Origin: Streptomyces sp. Sge12
GTDB lineage: Bacteria > Actinomycetota > Actinomycetes > Streptomycetales > Streptomycetaceae
NCBI RefSeq assembly: GCF_002080455.1
Contig: NZ_CP020555.1
Span: forward strand, 6,422,501 to 6,486,500
Direction of reading: 5' to 3'
Length of the DNA: 64,000 nt
Both the position numbers and the translations under genes were made by a program. Of the stretch, positions 33,335 to 41,713 are shown piece after piece (the stretch's first letter is position 1; the number at the start of each line of letters is the position of its first letter). The notes under the pieces were generated by a model. The model saw nothing but the letters and a program-made list of their open reading frames with translations. It was not told the origin of the DNA and ran no database searches.

Positions 33335-34485
33335 TGCTCGACATAGCCGACGAGCTACGCGCGTGGTGCGCCGCGCGGCGCGAGTTCGCCCTGGCCACCG
33401 TCGTCGCCGTCAGTGGGAGCGCTCCCCGCGGCCCCGGCGCCTCCCTCGCCGTCGACGACCGGGGCACCGCGCTCGGCTCCGTCTCCGGAGGCTGCGTGGA
33501 ATCGGCCGTGCACGAGCTGTGCCTCGAGGCCCTCGCCTCCGGCGAAGGCGGCCTGCACCGCTTCGGCTACAGCGACGACGACGCCTTCGCCGTGGGCCTG
33601 ACCTGCGGCGGAGTCCTCGACGTCCTGGTCACCCCGGTCCGCGGGCCCGACCCGGTCCGGCCCGTCCTCGGCTCCGTGCTCGACGCCGCGGCCGGGGGAG
33701 CCCGGGCCGCGTTCGCCCGGGTGGTCTCCGGACCGCCGCCCCAGCTCGGCCGCGCGCTCGCCGTCCACGCCGACGGCTCCTACGAGGGCGGGCTCGCGGG
33801 CGGCCCCGACCTGGACCGGGCCGCCGCCCGGCGGGTACGGGCCCTGCTGCTGGCCGGCCGCACCGGCACCGCCGAGCTCGGCCCGGCCGGCGGGCTCTGC
33901 GGGCAGCCCCTCACCCTGCTGGTCGAATCGGCCGCCGAGCCGCCCCGGCTCCTCGTCTACGGGGCCATCGACTTCGCCGCGGCCCTGGCACGGATCGGCG
34001 CCTTCCTCGGCCACCGGGTCACCGTGTGCGACGCCCGGCCCGTCTTCGCCACCCCGGCCCGCTTCCCCGACGCCGACGAGGTGATCGTCGACTGGCCGCA
34101 CCGGCACCTGGCCGCGGAGCGGGCCGCGGGCCGCCTGGACTCCCGTACCGCCGTCTGCGTCCTCACCCACGACGCCAAATTCGACGTACCGCTGCTGGAA
34201 CTCGCGCTGCGGCTGCCCCTGGGCTACGTGGGGGCCATGGGATCACGGCGCACCCACACCGAACGCGTCCGACGCCTGCGGGACCGGGGCGTCACCGACG
34301 CCGCGCTGGCCCGGCTGCGCTCACCCATCGGCCTCGACCTCGGCGGAGCCACCCCGGAGGAGACGGCCCTGGCCATCGCCGCCGAGTTCACGGCGGTCCG
34401 GCACGGCGGCTCGGTGCTGCCGCTGGCCCGCCGCCGGGGCCCGGTCCACCGCAGGAACCGGCCCGCCGGGACCAAGGTCCCGTAG
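33334..34485 (+). CDS. xdhC: XdhC/CoxI-family molybdenum-enzyme maturation factor
   Basis: A 383-residue protein. The N-terminal XdhC domain contains FALATVVAVSGSAPRGPGASLAV and GSVSGGCVESAV. The C-terminal Rossmann domain starts at LLVYGAIDFAAALARIGAFLGHRVTVCDAR and contains VGAMGSRRTH and GLDLGGATPEETALAI. XdhC proteins bind sulfurated molybdenum cofactor and insert it into hydroxylases. The only molybdenum hydroxylase in the window is encoded 6-9 kb upstream, which is its likely client. The ATG shares one base with the stop of the IS701-like gene. Confidence 0.9.
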   Translation: MLDIADELRAWCAARREFALATVVAVSGSAPRGPGASLAVDDRGTALGSVSGGCVESAVHELCLEALASGEGGLHRFGYSDDDAFAVGLTCGGVLDVLVTPVRGPDPVRPVLGSVLDAAAGGARAAFARVVSGPPPQLGRALAVHADGSYEGGLAGGPDLDRAAARRVRALLLAGRTGTAELGPAGGLCGQPLTLLVESAAEPPRLLVYGAIDFAAALARIGAFLGHRVTVCDARPVFATPARFPDADEVIVDWPHRHLAAERAAGRLDSRTAVCVLTHDAKFDVPLLELALRLPLGYVGAMGSRRTHTERVRRLRDRGVTDAALARLRSPIGLDLGGATPEETALAIAAEFTAVRHGGSVLPLARRRGPVHRRNRPAGTKVP

Positions 34486-34562
34486 GAAACGACCATCGGG
34501 CCCGGCCCGTCCTGGACGATCAGCCCGGGCGGCGTGAACTCCAGGTCGTGGGAGAATGAAGT

Positions 34563-34642
34563 ACGTGCGTTTCCTCGGCTGTCCTGCCGGGGCGTAGACG
34601 GATCCTTCGATCGACTGGGATGTTCAGCACGTGCGTTTCCTC
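34563..34642 (+). repeat. Direct repeat duplicating the guaB1 translation start, 66 bp apart, with a short upstream ORF
   Basis: ACGTGCGTTTCCTC occurs at 34563-34576 and again at 34629-34642, where it spans the guaB1 start (GTG 34631). The first copy opens a short ORF (34565-34597, 10 codons, VRFLGCPAGA; also readable from an ATG at 34556) that shares its first four residues with GuaB1 and ends in TAG. GGGAG lies 10 nt before the first copy. It may be a leader ORF controlling guaB1 or a local duplication that moved the promoter. Confidence 0.5.
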
Positions 34643-36073
34643 AATGACCTGAAGCCGCCGTACGACCTGACGTACGACGATGTGTTCATGGTGCCGAGCC
34701 GCTCCGCGGTCGGTTCCCGTCAGGGTGTCGACCTGTCCTCGCCCGACGGAACCGGCACCACCATTCCCCTCGTCGTGGCCAACATGACCGCCATCGCGGG
34801 CCGCCGGATGGCCGAGACGGTCGCCCGCCGCGGCGGCATCGTCGTCATCCCGCAGGACATCCCGATCGACGTCGTCACCGACGTCATCTCCTGGGTGAAG
34901 ACCCGCCACCTCGTGCTCGACACCGCGATCACGCTGGCGCCCACCCAGACGGTCGCCGACGCGCTGTCCCTGCTGCCCAAGCGCGCCCACGGCGCCGGCG
35001 TCGTCGTCGACGCCGAGGGCCGCCCGGTCGGCGTCGTCACCGACCACGACCTGACCGGCGTCGACCGCTTCACCCAGCTCTCCGAGGTCATGTCGAAGGA
35101 GCTGCTGCTCATCGACGCCGACATGGACGCCCGCGAGGCCTTCAACCAGCTCGACGCCGGCCACCGCAAGATGGCCCCGGCCGTCGACAAGGACGGCAGG
35201 CTCGTCGGCATCCTCACCCGCAAGGGCGCGCTGCGCGCGACGCTCTACACCCCCGCCACCGACGCGAACGGCAAGCTGCGCATCGCGGCCGCCGTCGGCA
35301 TCAACGGCGACTTCGTGGCCAAGGCCAAGCAGCTGCTCGACGCGGGCGTGGACACGCTCGTCATCGACACGGCGCACGGCCACCAGGAGTCGATGATCAA
35401 CGCGATCAAGGCCATCCGCGCCCTGGACCCGCAGGTCCCGATCGTGGCGGGCAACATCGTCGCCGCCGAGGGCGTCAAGGACCTCATCGAGGCCGGCGCG
35501 GACATCATCAAGGTCGGTGTGGGTCCCGGCGCCATGTGCACCACCCGCATGATGACCGGCGTGGGCCGCCCGCAGTTCTCCGCGGTGCTGGAGTGCGCGG
35601 CCGAGGCCAAGAAGTACGGCAAGCACGTGTGGGCCGACGGCGGCGTCCGCCACCCCCGCGACGTGGCGATGGCGCTGGCCGCCGGCGCGTCCAACGTGAT
35701 GATCGGCTCCTGGTTCGCCGGTACCTACGAGTCCCCGGGCGACCTCCAGCAGTCCGCCGACGGCCGCTTCTACAAGGAGTCCTTCGGCATGGCCTCCGCC
35801 CGCGCGGTGCAGAACCGCACGAGCGAGGAGTCGGCGTACGACCGGGCCCGCAAGGGTCTCTTCGAGGAGGGCATCTCCACCTCGCGGATGTTCCTCGACC
35901 CGGCCCGTCCGGGTGTCGAGGACCTGATCGACTCGATCATCGCGGGCGTCCGCTCCTCCTGCACCTACGCCGGTGCCGGCTCCCTCGCGGAGTTCGAGCA
36001 GAAGGCCGTGGTCGGCATCCAGTCCGCCGCCGGTTACGCCGAGGGCAAGCCGCTGCACGCCAGCTGGAGCTAG
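34631..36073 (+). CDS. guaB1: GuaB1-type IMP dehydrogenase/GMP reductase family protein
   Basis: A 480-residue TIM-barrel purine enzyme with a tandem CBS (Bateman) insert at about 93-205. The catalytic Cys is C303 in GVGPGAMCTTRMMTG. The flap/IMP loop segments VWADGGVRHPRDVA and GSWFAGTYESPGDL follow. The sequence is of the actinobacterial IMPDH-related GuaB1 type rather than canonical GuaB (GPGSxCTTR). I recall that mycobacterial GuaB1 acts as a GMP reductase, so GMP to IMP conversion is the better guess. The GTG start at 34631 repeats an upstream copy, described separately. Confidence 0.88.
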   Translation: MRFLNDLKPPYDLTYDDVFMVPSRSAVGSRQGVDLSSPDGTGTTIPLVVANMTAIAGRRMAETVARRGGIVVIPQDIPIDVVTDVISWVKTRHLVLDTAITLAPTQTVADALSLLPKRAHGAGVVVDAEGRPVGVVTDHDLTGVDRFTQLSEVMSKELLLIDADMDAREAFNQLDAGHRKMAPAVDKDGRLVGILTRKGALRATLYTPATDANGKLRIAAAVGINGDFVAKAKQLLDAGVDTLVIDTAHGHQESMINAIKAIRALDPQVPIVAGNIVAAEGVKDLIEAGADIIKVGVGPGAMCTTRMMTGVGRPQFSAVLECAAEAKKYGKHVWADGGVRHPRDVAMALAAGASNVMIGSWFAGTYESPGDLQQSADGRFYKESFGMASARAVQNRTSEESAYDRARKGLFEEGISTSRMFLDPARPGVEDLIDSIIAGVRSSCTYAGAGSLAEFEQKAVVGIQSAAGYAEGKPLHASWS

Positions 36074-36085
36074 CCGCAGTCCCTT

Positions 36086-36114
36086 CCGGGTCCGGGCCCC
36101 GCGCCCGGGCCCGG
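36086..36114. terminator. Hairpin between convergent guaB1 and the LytS-type kinase gene
   Basis: A 12-bp stem, CCGGGTCCGGGC with GCCCGGGCCCGG (one G-T pair), around a 5-nt loop, 13 bp after the guaB1 stop. It could serve both convergent units. Confidence 0.6.
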
Positions 36115-36144
36115 CCTCGGGGCGGATCCCGGCGAGGCGCCCTG

Positions 36145-37386
36145 TCAGTGCCGCGGAGGCCGATGCTCCGAGGGTGAACTGTGCACGCCCGCACGGTACT
36201 TGGGAATGCGCAGGGTGACCTTCATGCCCGCCCCGACGCCCGTCTCCATCACAGGACCGTAGTCGTCCCCGTACACCTGCCGGATCCGCTCGTCCACATT
36301 GGGCAGCCCGATCCCGGAGGAGCCGCCGCGCTCCCCGGCCAGGATCCGCCGCAGCAGGGCCGGATCCATCCCGACCCCGTTGTCCTCCACCGTGATCACC
36401 GCCTCCGAGCCCGCGTCCCGCGCCGTGATGGTGATCCGGCACTCCTCGGTGGAGTCCTCCAGCCCGTGCTTGACCGCGTTCTCCACCAGGGGCTGCAGGC
36501 ACAGGAACGGCAGCGCCACCGGCAGCACCTCCGGAGCCACCTGAAGGGTCACCTTCAACCGGTCGCCGAACCGGGCACCGGCCAGGGCCAGATACTGCTG
36601 GACGGAGCGCAACTCGTCGGCCAGCGTGGTGAAATCGCCGTGCCGCCGGAAGGAGTACCGGGTGAAGTCCGCGAACTCCAGCAGCAGCTCCCGCGCCCGC
36701 TCCGGATCCGTCCGGACGAACGAGGCGATAGCCGCCAGGGAGTTGAAGATGAAGTGCGGGGAGATCTGCGCCCGCAGCGCCTTGATCTCCGCCTCCATCA
36801 ACCGCGTCCGCGACCGGTCCAGCTCGGACAGTTCCAGCTGGACCGACACCCACCGCGCGACCTCCGTCGCGGCCCGCACCAGCACCGCCGACTCCCGCGA
36901 CCCGTACGCCACCAGCGCGCCCAGCACCCCGTCCTCGCCGGTGAGCGGGGCCACCACCGCCCACTTCAGCGGACAGTCCGGCCGCTGGCACTCCGTCCGC
37001 ACGCTCTGACTGCGCCCCGACGCCAGCATCACCGCCACCCGGGCCATCGCCCGCCGCTCGTGGTGGTCGGCGCCCGGACCGTCCCACGCCAGCACCGACT
37101 CCCGGTCCGTGAGGCACAGCGCCTCCGTGCCCAGCAGCGACCGCAACCGCCGGGCCGCCTTGCGGGCCGCGTCCTCCGTGAGCCCGGCCCGCAGCGGGGG
37201 AGCGGCCAGCGAAGCCGTGTGCAGGGTGTGGAAGGTGGCCCGCTCCACCGGCGTCCCCAGGTCCGTCCCGGCCGCCCGCTCCCCGTGGCGGGCGTGCCAC
37301 CGGCCCGCCGCCCAGCCCGCGCCCAGCAGCAGCACCGCAGCCGCCAGGGCCAGTACGGTCGCCAGGGCCGGCGTCACCCCGGTCAC
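36145..37386 (-). CDS. LytS/YpdA-type sensor histidine kinase
   Basis: A 413-residue kinase. There is one N-terminal membrane segment (about 7-28), a GAF-like domain (about 50-185), the His_kinase box with H211 (ISPHFIFNSLAAIASF), and an HATPase with VENAVKHGLED and VEDNGVGMD. The start GTG 37386 overlaps the stop of the symporter gene by 4 nt. A LytTR response regulator lies 2.3 kb upstream on the same strand. This kinase/LytTR/transporter grouping recalls BtsSR and YpdAB nutrient-sensing systems, so a carboxylate such as pyruvate or acetate is a possible signal. Confidence 0.88.
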   Translation of the reverse strand: MTGVTPALATVLALAAAVLLLGAGWAAGRWHARHGERAAGTDLGTPVERATFHTLHTASLAAPPLRAGLTEDAARKAARRLRSLLGTEALCLTDRESVLAWDGPGADHHERRAMARVAVMLASGRSQSVRTECQRPDCPLKWAVVAPLTGEDGVLGALVAYGSRESAVLVRAATEVARWVSVQLELSELDRSRTRLMEAEIKALRAQISPHFIFNSLAAIASFVRTDPERARELLLEFADFTRYSFRRHGDFTTLADELRSVQQYLALAGARFGDRLKVTLQVAPEVLPVALPFLCLQPLVENAVKHGLEDSTEECRITITARDAGSEAVITVEDNGVGMDPALLRRILAGERGGSSGIGLPNVDERIRQVYGDDYGPVMETGVGAGMKVTLRIPKYRAGVHSSPSEHRPPRH

Positions 37387-39113
37387 CGCGGACCCCCGGC
37401 CCGCTCCCCGGCCACGACCTCCGGCAGGTGCAGCCGTGCCAGGGTGGCCGCCGTCCCGGCCGGGATCCGCGACCGGGTGGCCAGCGACACCACCACCATC
37501 GTCAGGAACCCGAGCGGCACCGACCACGCCGCGGGCCACGCCAGCAGCGTGTGCATCCAGCCCGGCGGGGCCAGATCGGCCCGGGTCGCCAGCACCGCGC
37601 TCAGCGCCGCCCCGCCGCCGGTGACCAGCCCGGCCACCGCACCCGGCGGGGTCAGCCCGCGCCACCAGATGCCCAGCACCAGCAGCGGGCAGAACGAGGA
37701 TGCCGACACGGCGAAGGCCAGCCCCACCGCGTCCGCCACCGGCACCTGCGTCGCCGCCACGCTCCCGGCCAGCGGCACCGCGATCGCCACGACCGCCGCC
37801 GAACGGAAGCTGCGCACCCCACGCGCCGGCAGTACGTCCTGGTGCAGCACCCCGGCCACCGCCATGGTCAGCCCCGACGCCGTCGACAGGAACGCCGCGA
37901 AGGCGCCCCCGGCCAGCAGCGCGCCCAGCAGATCGCCGAGCAGCCCGCCGAGCATCCGTTCGGGCAGCACCAGCACCGCCGCGTCCGCATCGCCGGTGAG
38001 GGCGAGCTCGGGTGCGTAGATCCGGCCCAGCGCCCCGTACACCGGCGGCAGCAGGTAGAAGACCCCGACCAGCGCGAGCACGACCAGCGTGGTGCGGCGC
38101 GCGGTCCGCCCGTCGGGGCTGGTGTAGAACCGCACCGCCACGTGCGGCAGGCCCATCGTGCCGAGGAACGTCGCCAGGATCAGCCCGTACGTGGCGTACA
38201 GCCGGTACTCGCGCAGCCCGCCGGACATCGGCACCGACCAGGTGGACACCCCGGGCCGGGCCTGCGTACGGGTGTCCGGAACGGGGGTGTCCGCGGCGAA
38301 CTCCAGCCGCGCGTGGGCCCGCACGGCGTGCTCACCGGCGGCCAGGGTCAGCGGGGCGGCCACGTAACCGCGCCCGTCCACCTGCCCGGTCACCGTCACC
38401 GTCAGCGGCTGCGCCACGGACAGCCGCACGTCCTCCGCGACCGTCACCGAGGTGTGCTCCCGGAAGACGGCCGGGGCGTCGAAGGTGGCCCGCGGCGCGC
38501 CGTCCCCGGCCCACGCCGCGAGCAGGAAGAAGGCCGGCACCAGCAGCGCCGTGAGCTTCAGCCAGTACTGGAAGGCCTGGACGAAGGTGACCGAGCGCAT
38601 CCCGCCGGACGCCACCGCCACCGTCACCACGCCCGCGACGACCAGCCCCCCGACCCAGTGCGGCGCCCCGGTCAGGATCTCCAGGGTCAGCCCGGCCCCC
38701 TGCAACTGCGGCAGCAGGTACAGCCAGCCGACCCCGACCACGAACAGCACCGCGATCCGGCGCACCACCAGCGACTCCAGCCGCGCCTCCGCGAAGTCGG
38801 GCAGCGTGTACGCCCCGGAGCGGCGCAGCGGGGCCGCCACCAGCACCAGCAGCACCACGTACCCGGCGGTGTAGCCGACCGGATACCAGAGCATCTCGGG
38901 CCCCTGGAGGAGCACCAGCCCCGCCACCCCGAGGAAGGACGCGGCCGAGAGGTACTCGCCGCTGATGGCCGCCGCGTTCAGCCGGGGCCCCACCGTGCGC
39001 GAGGCGACGTAGAAGTCGGAGGTGGTCCGGGATATCCGCAGGCCCAGCGCGCCGACCAGCACCGTGACCAGGACGACGACGGCGACCGCGGTCAGCGCGT
39101 ACGTCTGGTTCAC
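37383..39113 (-). CDS. Sodium:solute symporter (SSS family, acetate/monocarboxylate permease-like)
   Basis: A 576-residue membrane protein with about 13 helices. Typical SSS/ActP motifs are ASRTVGPRLNAAAISGEYLSAASFLGVAGL, with the core part SGEYLSAASFLG, and GTMGLPHVAVRFYT and AAFLSTASGLTMAVAG. A large extracytoplasmic insert (about 205-300) interrupts the fold and is rich in Val/Thr. GTG 39113 is preceded by AAGGA. It likely imports acetate, pyruvate or a related monocarboxylate. The 4-nt overlap with the LytS-type kinase suggests a sensor-transporter pair. Confidence 0.87.
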   Translation of the reverse strand: MNQTYALTAVAVVVLVTVLVGALGLRISRTTSDFYVASRTVGPRLNAAAISGEYLSAASFLGVAGLVLLQGPEMLWYPVGYTAGYVVLLVLVAAPLRRSGAYTLPDFAEARLESLVVRRIAVLFVVGVGWLYLLPQLQGAGLTLEILTGAPHWVGGLVVAGVVTVAVASGGMRSVTFVQAFQYWLKLTALLVPAFFLLAAWAGDGAPRATFDAPAVFREHTSVTVAEDVRLSVAQPLTVTVTGQVDGRGYVAAPLTLAAGEHAVRAHARLEFAADTPVPDTRTQARPGVSTWSVPMSGGLREYRLYATYGLILATFLGTMGLPHVAVRFYTSPDGRTARRTTLVVLALVGVFYLLPPVYGALGRIYAPELALTGDADAAVLVLPERMLGGLLGDLLGALLAGGAFAAFLSTASGLTMAVAGVLHQDVLPARGVRSFRSAAVVAIAVPLAGSVAATQVPVADAVGLAFAVSASSFCPLLVLGIWWRGLTPPGAVAGLVTGGGAALSAVLATRADLAPPGWMHTLLAWPAAWSVPLGFLTMVVVSLATRSRIPAGTAATLARLHLPEVVAGERAGGPR

Positions 39114-39242
39114 CGGGTCGGTCCTTCGGCTGGGGAGGGGTGTCCGGAGTCTATGCACGCCCCCTGACCGGGCGACAGGCCCGATTCGGACCGCCCGCCG
39201 GACCCGTCGCAGAGCAGGGCGCAGAGCAGGTCGCCGAACAGG

Positions 39243-39518
39243 TCACAGAGCCGGGTCGCGGTGCTCCGCACAGTCGCGCAGGGCGATCTCCAGCTCCACG
39301 TACGACTCCTCCGCGCGCCGGAACGCCAGCGTCAGGGCGGCCTCCGCGCGCGGCGGCACCTGCTCGCGGACCCCCTCGCGGGCCTCGTACACGACGTCCG
39401 CCCAGCGGGCGGCGGCACTGCGCAGCCGCGCCAGCAGCACCTCGGCCTCGGCGGGCCCGCCGGGCCGGGCACGGGGCAGCCCGCTCAGGGCGTCGACCAG
39501 CGCCTGGATCTCGGACAT
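39243..39518 (-). CDS. Small hypothetical helical protein
   Basis: A 91-residue acidic, mostly helical protein (ALVDALSGLP, then AEAEVLLARLRSAAARWADVVYEAREG). GGGAGGAGCG precedes the ATG at 39518, which was preferred to an earlier in-frame start at 39647. It lies between the response regulator and the symporter on the same strand, with gaps of about 190 and 130 bp. It may belong to the same sensing unit. No family was recognised. Confidence 0.65.
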   Translation of the reverse strand: MSEIQALVDALSGLPRARPGGPAEAEVLLARLRSAAARWADVVYEAREGVREQVPPRAEAALTLAFRRAEESYVELEIALRDCAEHRDPAL

Positions 39519-39705
39519 CTCGCTCCTCCCGCGCCGGAAGATCCACGATACGCAGGGGCCGCGATCCGCGAGGGCCGATCGGACGAGCGGTGCGGCCGAC
39601 GGCTCCGGCGGATCGCCGTACGCCCCTCCCGGCGCGACGAACGGCACCGCGGAGCGCCGGACGGTCGCGGACGAAGGCCCCGCGGCGCCCGCGCGGCGGC
39701 CGGTT

Positions 39706-40536
39706 TCAGCCGGTCGCCTGCCGCATCAGGAGGTCGCGCAGCTCCCGCGCGTGCCGACGGCTCACCTGGAGCTCCGCCGCCCCCACCCGCACGCTCGTGG
39801 TCCCGGCCTCCAGCCGCAGCTCGTCGATCCGGGCCAGCGCCACCAGGTGCCGGCGGTGGATCCGTACGAACCCGCGCGCCGCCCAGCGCTCCTCCAGCGT
39901 GGACACCGGGATCCGGACCAGGTGGCTGCCCTCGTCGGTGTGCAGGCGCGCATAGTCGCCCTGTGCCTCGACGTAGGAGATGTCCGCGATCGCCACGAAG
40001 CGGGTGACCCCGCCCAGTTCGACGGCGATCTGGTCGGACGCGCGGTCGGCGACCGTGACCTCGGTGACCGGACGGCGCGGCGCCACCGCCGCGCCCGCCA
40101 CCGGCACCTCGGCGGCCGCCGCCGGAGCCGCGGCCTCCTCGGAGCGGCCCAGCTGCTCGCAGGCCCGCCGGACGGCCTCGGCCAGCCGCTCCGGGCGCAC
40201 GGGCTTCAGTACGTAGTCCACGGCCTTGAGGTCGAAGGCCTGCACGGCGAAACCCTCGTGGGCGGTGACGAACACGATCAGCGGCGGCCGAGCGAACCCG
40301 GCCAGCAGCCGGGCGATGTCCAGCCCGGTCAGCCCGGCCATGTGGATGTCCAGGAAGACCACGTCGATGCCGTCGGCCCCGCCGGGGCCGGACTCCAGCG
40401 CGCGGGTGACCCGGCGCAGGGCCTCGGTGGCGTCCGAGGCACCCTCCGCGCTGCGCACCCGGGGGTCCGAGCGCAGCAGGTAGAGGAGTTCCTCCAGGAG
40501 CGGCTTCTCGTCGTCGACGGCCAGTACGCGCAGCAT
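39706..40536 (-). CDS. LytTR-type response regulator
   Basis: A 276-residue regulator. The receiver domain (1-125) has D8/D9, phosphoacceptor D63 (VVFLDIHMAGLTG), a Thr in VFVTAH and a Lys in YVLKPV. An Ala-rich linker is followed by a LytTR DNA-binding domain (about 165-270) containing DISYVEAQGDYARLHT and FVRIHRRHLVAL. The start at 40536 begins exactly at the receiver (MLRVLAVDDE). It is the likely partner of the LytS-type kinase encoded at 36145-37386, controlling the symporter gene between them. Confidence 0.92.
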   Translation of the reverse strand: MLRVLAVDDEKPLLEELLYLLRSDPRVRSAEGASDATEALRRVTRALESGPGGADGIDVVFLDIHMAGLTGLDIARLLAGFARPPLIVFVTAHEGFAVQAFDLKAVDYVLKPVRPERLAEAVRRACEQLGRSEEAAAPAAAAEVPVAGAAVAPRRPVTEVTVADRASDQIAVELGGVTRFVAIADISYVEAQGDYARLHTDEGSHLVRIPVSTLEERWAARGFVRIHRRHLVALARIDELRLEAGTTSVRVGAAELQVSRRHARELRDLLMRQATG

Positions 40537-40582
40537 GCGGCCGAGTCTAGAGAGGACCGCGTGCGGGTGGAACGGGCAAAGG

Positions 40583-40621
40583 GCGCGGCCCCGCCCAGGG
40601 GGGATGTGGGCGGGGCCGCGC
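40583..40621 (-). terminator. Hairpin terminator downstream of the repeat lipoprotein gene
   Basis: A perfect 14-bp stem, GCGCGGCCCCGCCC with GGGCGGGGCCGCGC, around an 11-nt loop. It lies about 30 bp after the minus-strand stop at 40652 and just before the response-regulator gene, isolating the two units. Confidence 0.75.
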
Positions 40622-40651
40622 GAACGGGGTGGGGGGAGTCGGGGGCGGGGA

Positions 40652-41596
40652 CTACTGGACGGTGATGAGCTTGCCGTCGGGGGACACGGCGTACCAGGTG
40701 CCGCCCACGCCCTGGCCGTTGACGTCGCCGGGCTTCTTGTCACCGGTGAAGGTGTAGACGGGCCAGCAGTCGACGCTCTGCTGCTTCTGGCCGTCCGGGC
40801 GGTTGAGCACCGTGTAGTTCTTCTCGACGATCCCCTTGTCCTTGGCCTTCTCCAGCGGCGCGACGACCGGCCACTTGGCGAGGCAGTCGCCCACGCACTT
40901 GGAGGTCATCGGCCACTGGGTGTCCGGCTTGAACCGGTAGACGGTCATGCCCTTGCCGTCGACGATGTGGTCGCCCAGCTTGGGGTCCTTGGCCACCGAC
41001 AGCTTCCCGTCGGCCTCGGCGGCGCCGCCCTCGGGGGCCGGGGCCGGGGCCGCGGCGTCCGCCTTCGCGGCCTTCTTCCCGTCGGGCCCGAACGCGAACC
41101 ACACCCCGCCGACGCCCTGGCCGTTCACGTCACCGGCCTTGGTGTCCTTGTTGAAGCGGTACGCGGGCCAGCCGGCCACCGTCAGCTGCTTGCTGCCGTC
41201 GGTGCGTACGACCTCGCCCAGCAGCGCCGGGTCCATGCCGGCGGCGGCGGTGACATCGCCCGCGGCGACGACCGGCCAGGTCTTCTCGCAGTCCCCGTCG
41301 CAGTTGGACTTCGGCGGCTTGGCGGTGTCCTTGTCGAAGCGGTACAGGGTGAGACCGGCGCTGTCGGTGAGGATCTGGCCGAGCTTGTCGTCGGGGGCGG
41401 CGGTCAGCTGCCCGGCCGGCTTGGCGCCCGCGGCGCCGTCGGCGGCGGCCGGGGCCTGCCCGTAGTCCTGGGCGGCTGCGGCCCCGACCGGCTTGGTCGT
41501 GTCCGCGGCCTTGTCGTCCGTCGGGCCGCAGGCCGTCGCCGCCAGGACGACGACGATCGCGGCCGTGGCCAGGGTGGTTCCGCGCTTGATGCCCAT
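40652..41596 (-). CDS. Lipoprotein with Yx(FWY)xxD repeats (COG4315-like)
   Basis: A 314-residue extracytoplasmic protein. Residues 1-23 form a lipoprotein signal ending LAATAC. After a Thr/Ala linker, four repeats carry the Yx(F)xxD motif: LYRFDKD, AYRFNKD, VYRFKPD and VYTFTGD. They form two tandem pairs, each with a pair of Cys residues (NCDGDCEKTWP, KCVGDCLAKWP) and a GDVNGQGVGGxW ending. The family is common in Streptomyces. Its role is unclear, with redox or metal-linked envelope functions suggested. GGGAGAGATC precedes the ATG. It appears monocistronic. Confidence 0.85.
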   Translation of the reverse strand: MGIKRGTTLATAAIVVVLAATACGPTDDKAADTTKPVGAAAAQDYGQAPAAADGAAGAKPAGQLTAAPDDKLGQILTDSAGLTLYRFDKDTAKPPKSNCDGDCEKTWPVVAAGDVTAAAGMDPALLGEVVRTDGSKQLTVAGWPAYRFNKDTKAGDVNGQGVGGVWFAFGPDGKKAAKADAAAPAPAPEGGAAEADGKLSVAKDPKLGDHIVDGKGMTVYRFKPDTQWPMTSKCVGDCLAKWPVVAPLEKAKDKGIVEKNYTVLNRPDGQKQQSVDCWPVYTFTGDKKPGDVNGQGVGGTWYAVSPDGKLITVQ

Positions 41597-41713
41597 CTTG
41601 ATCTCTCCCACTTCGGTGTCCTTCGTGTCCGCCACCGGGGTGGCGTCAACTCTGCCCAGGACACGCCGCGGTGGGCGGGATCTGTTCAACCCGGCCGGTG
41701 TGGGCTGTTTCAC

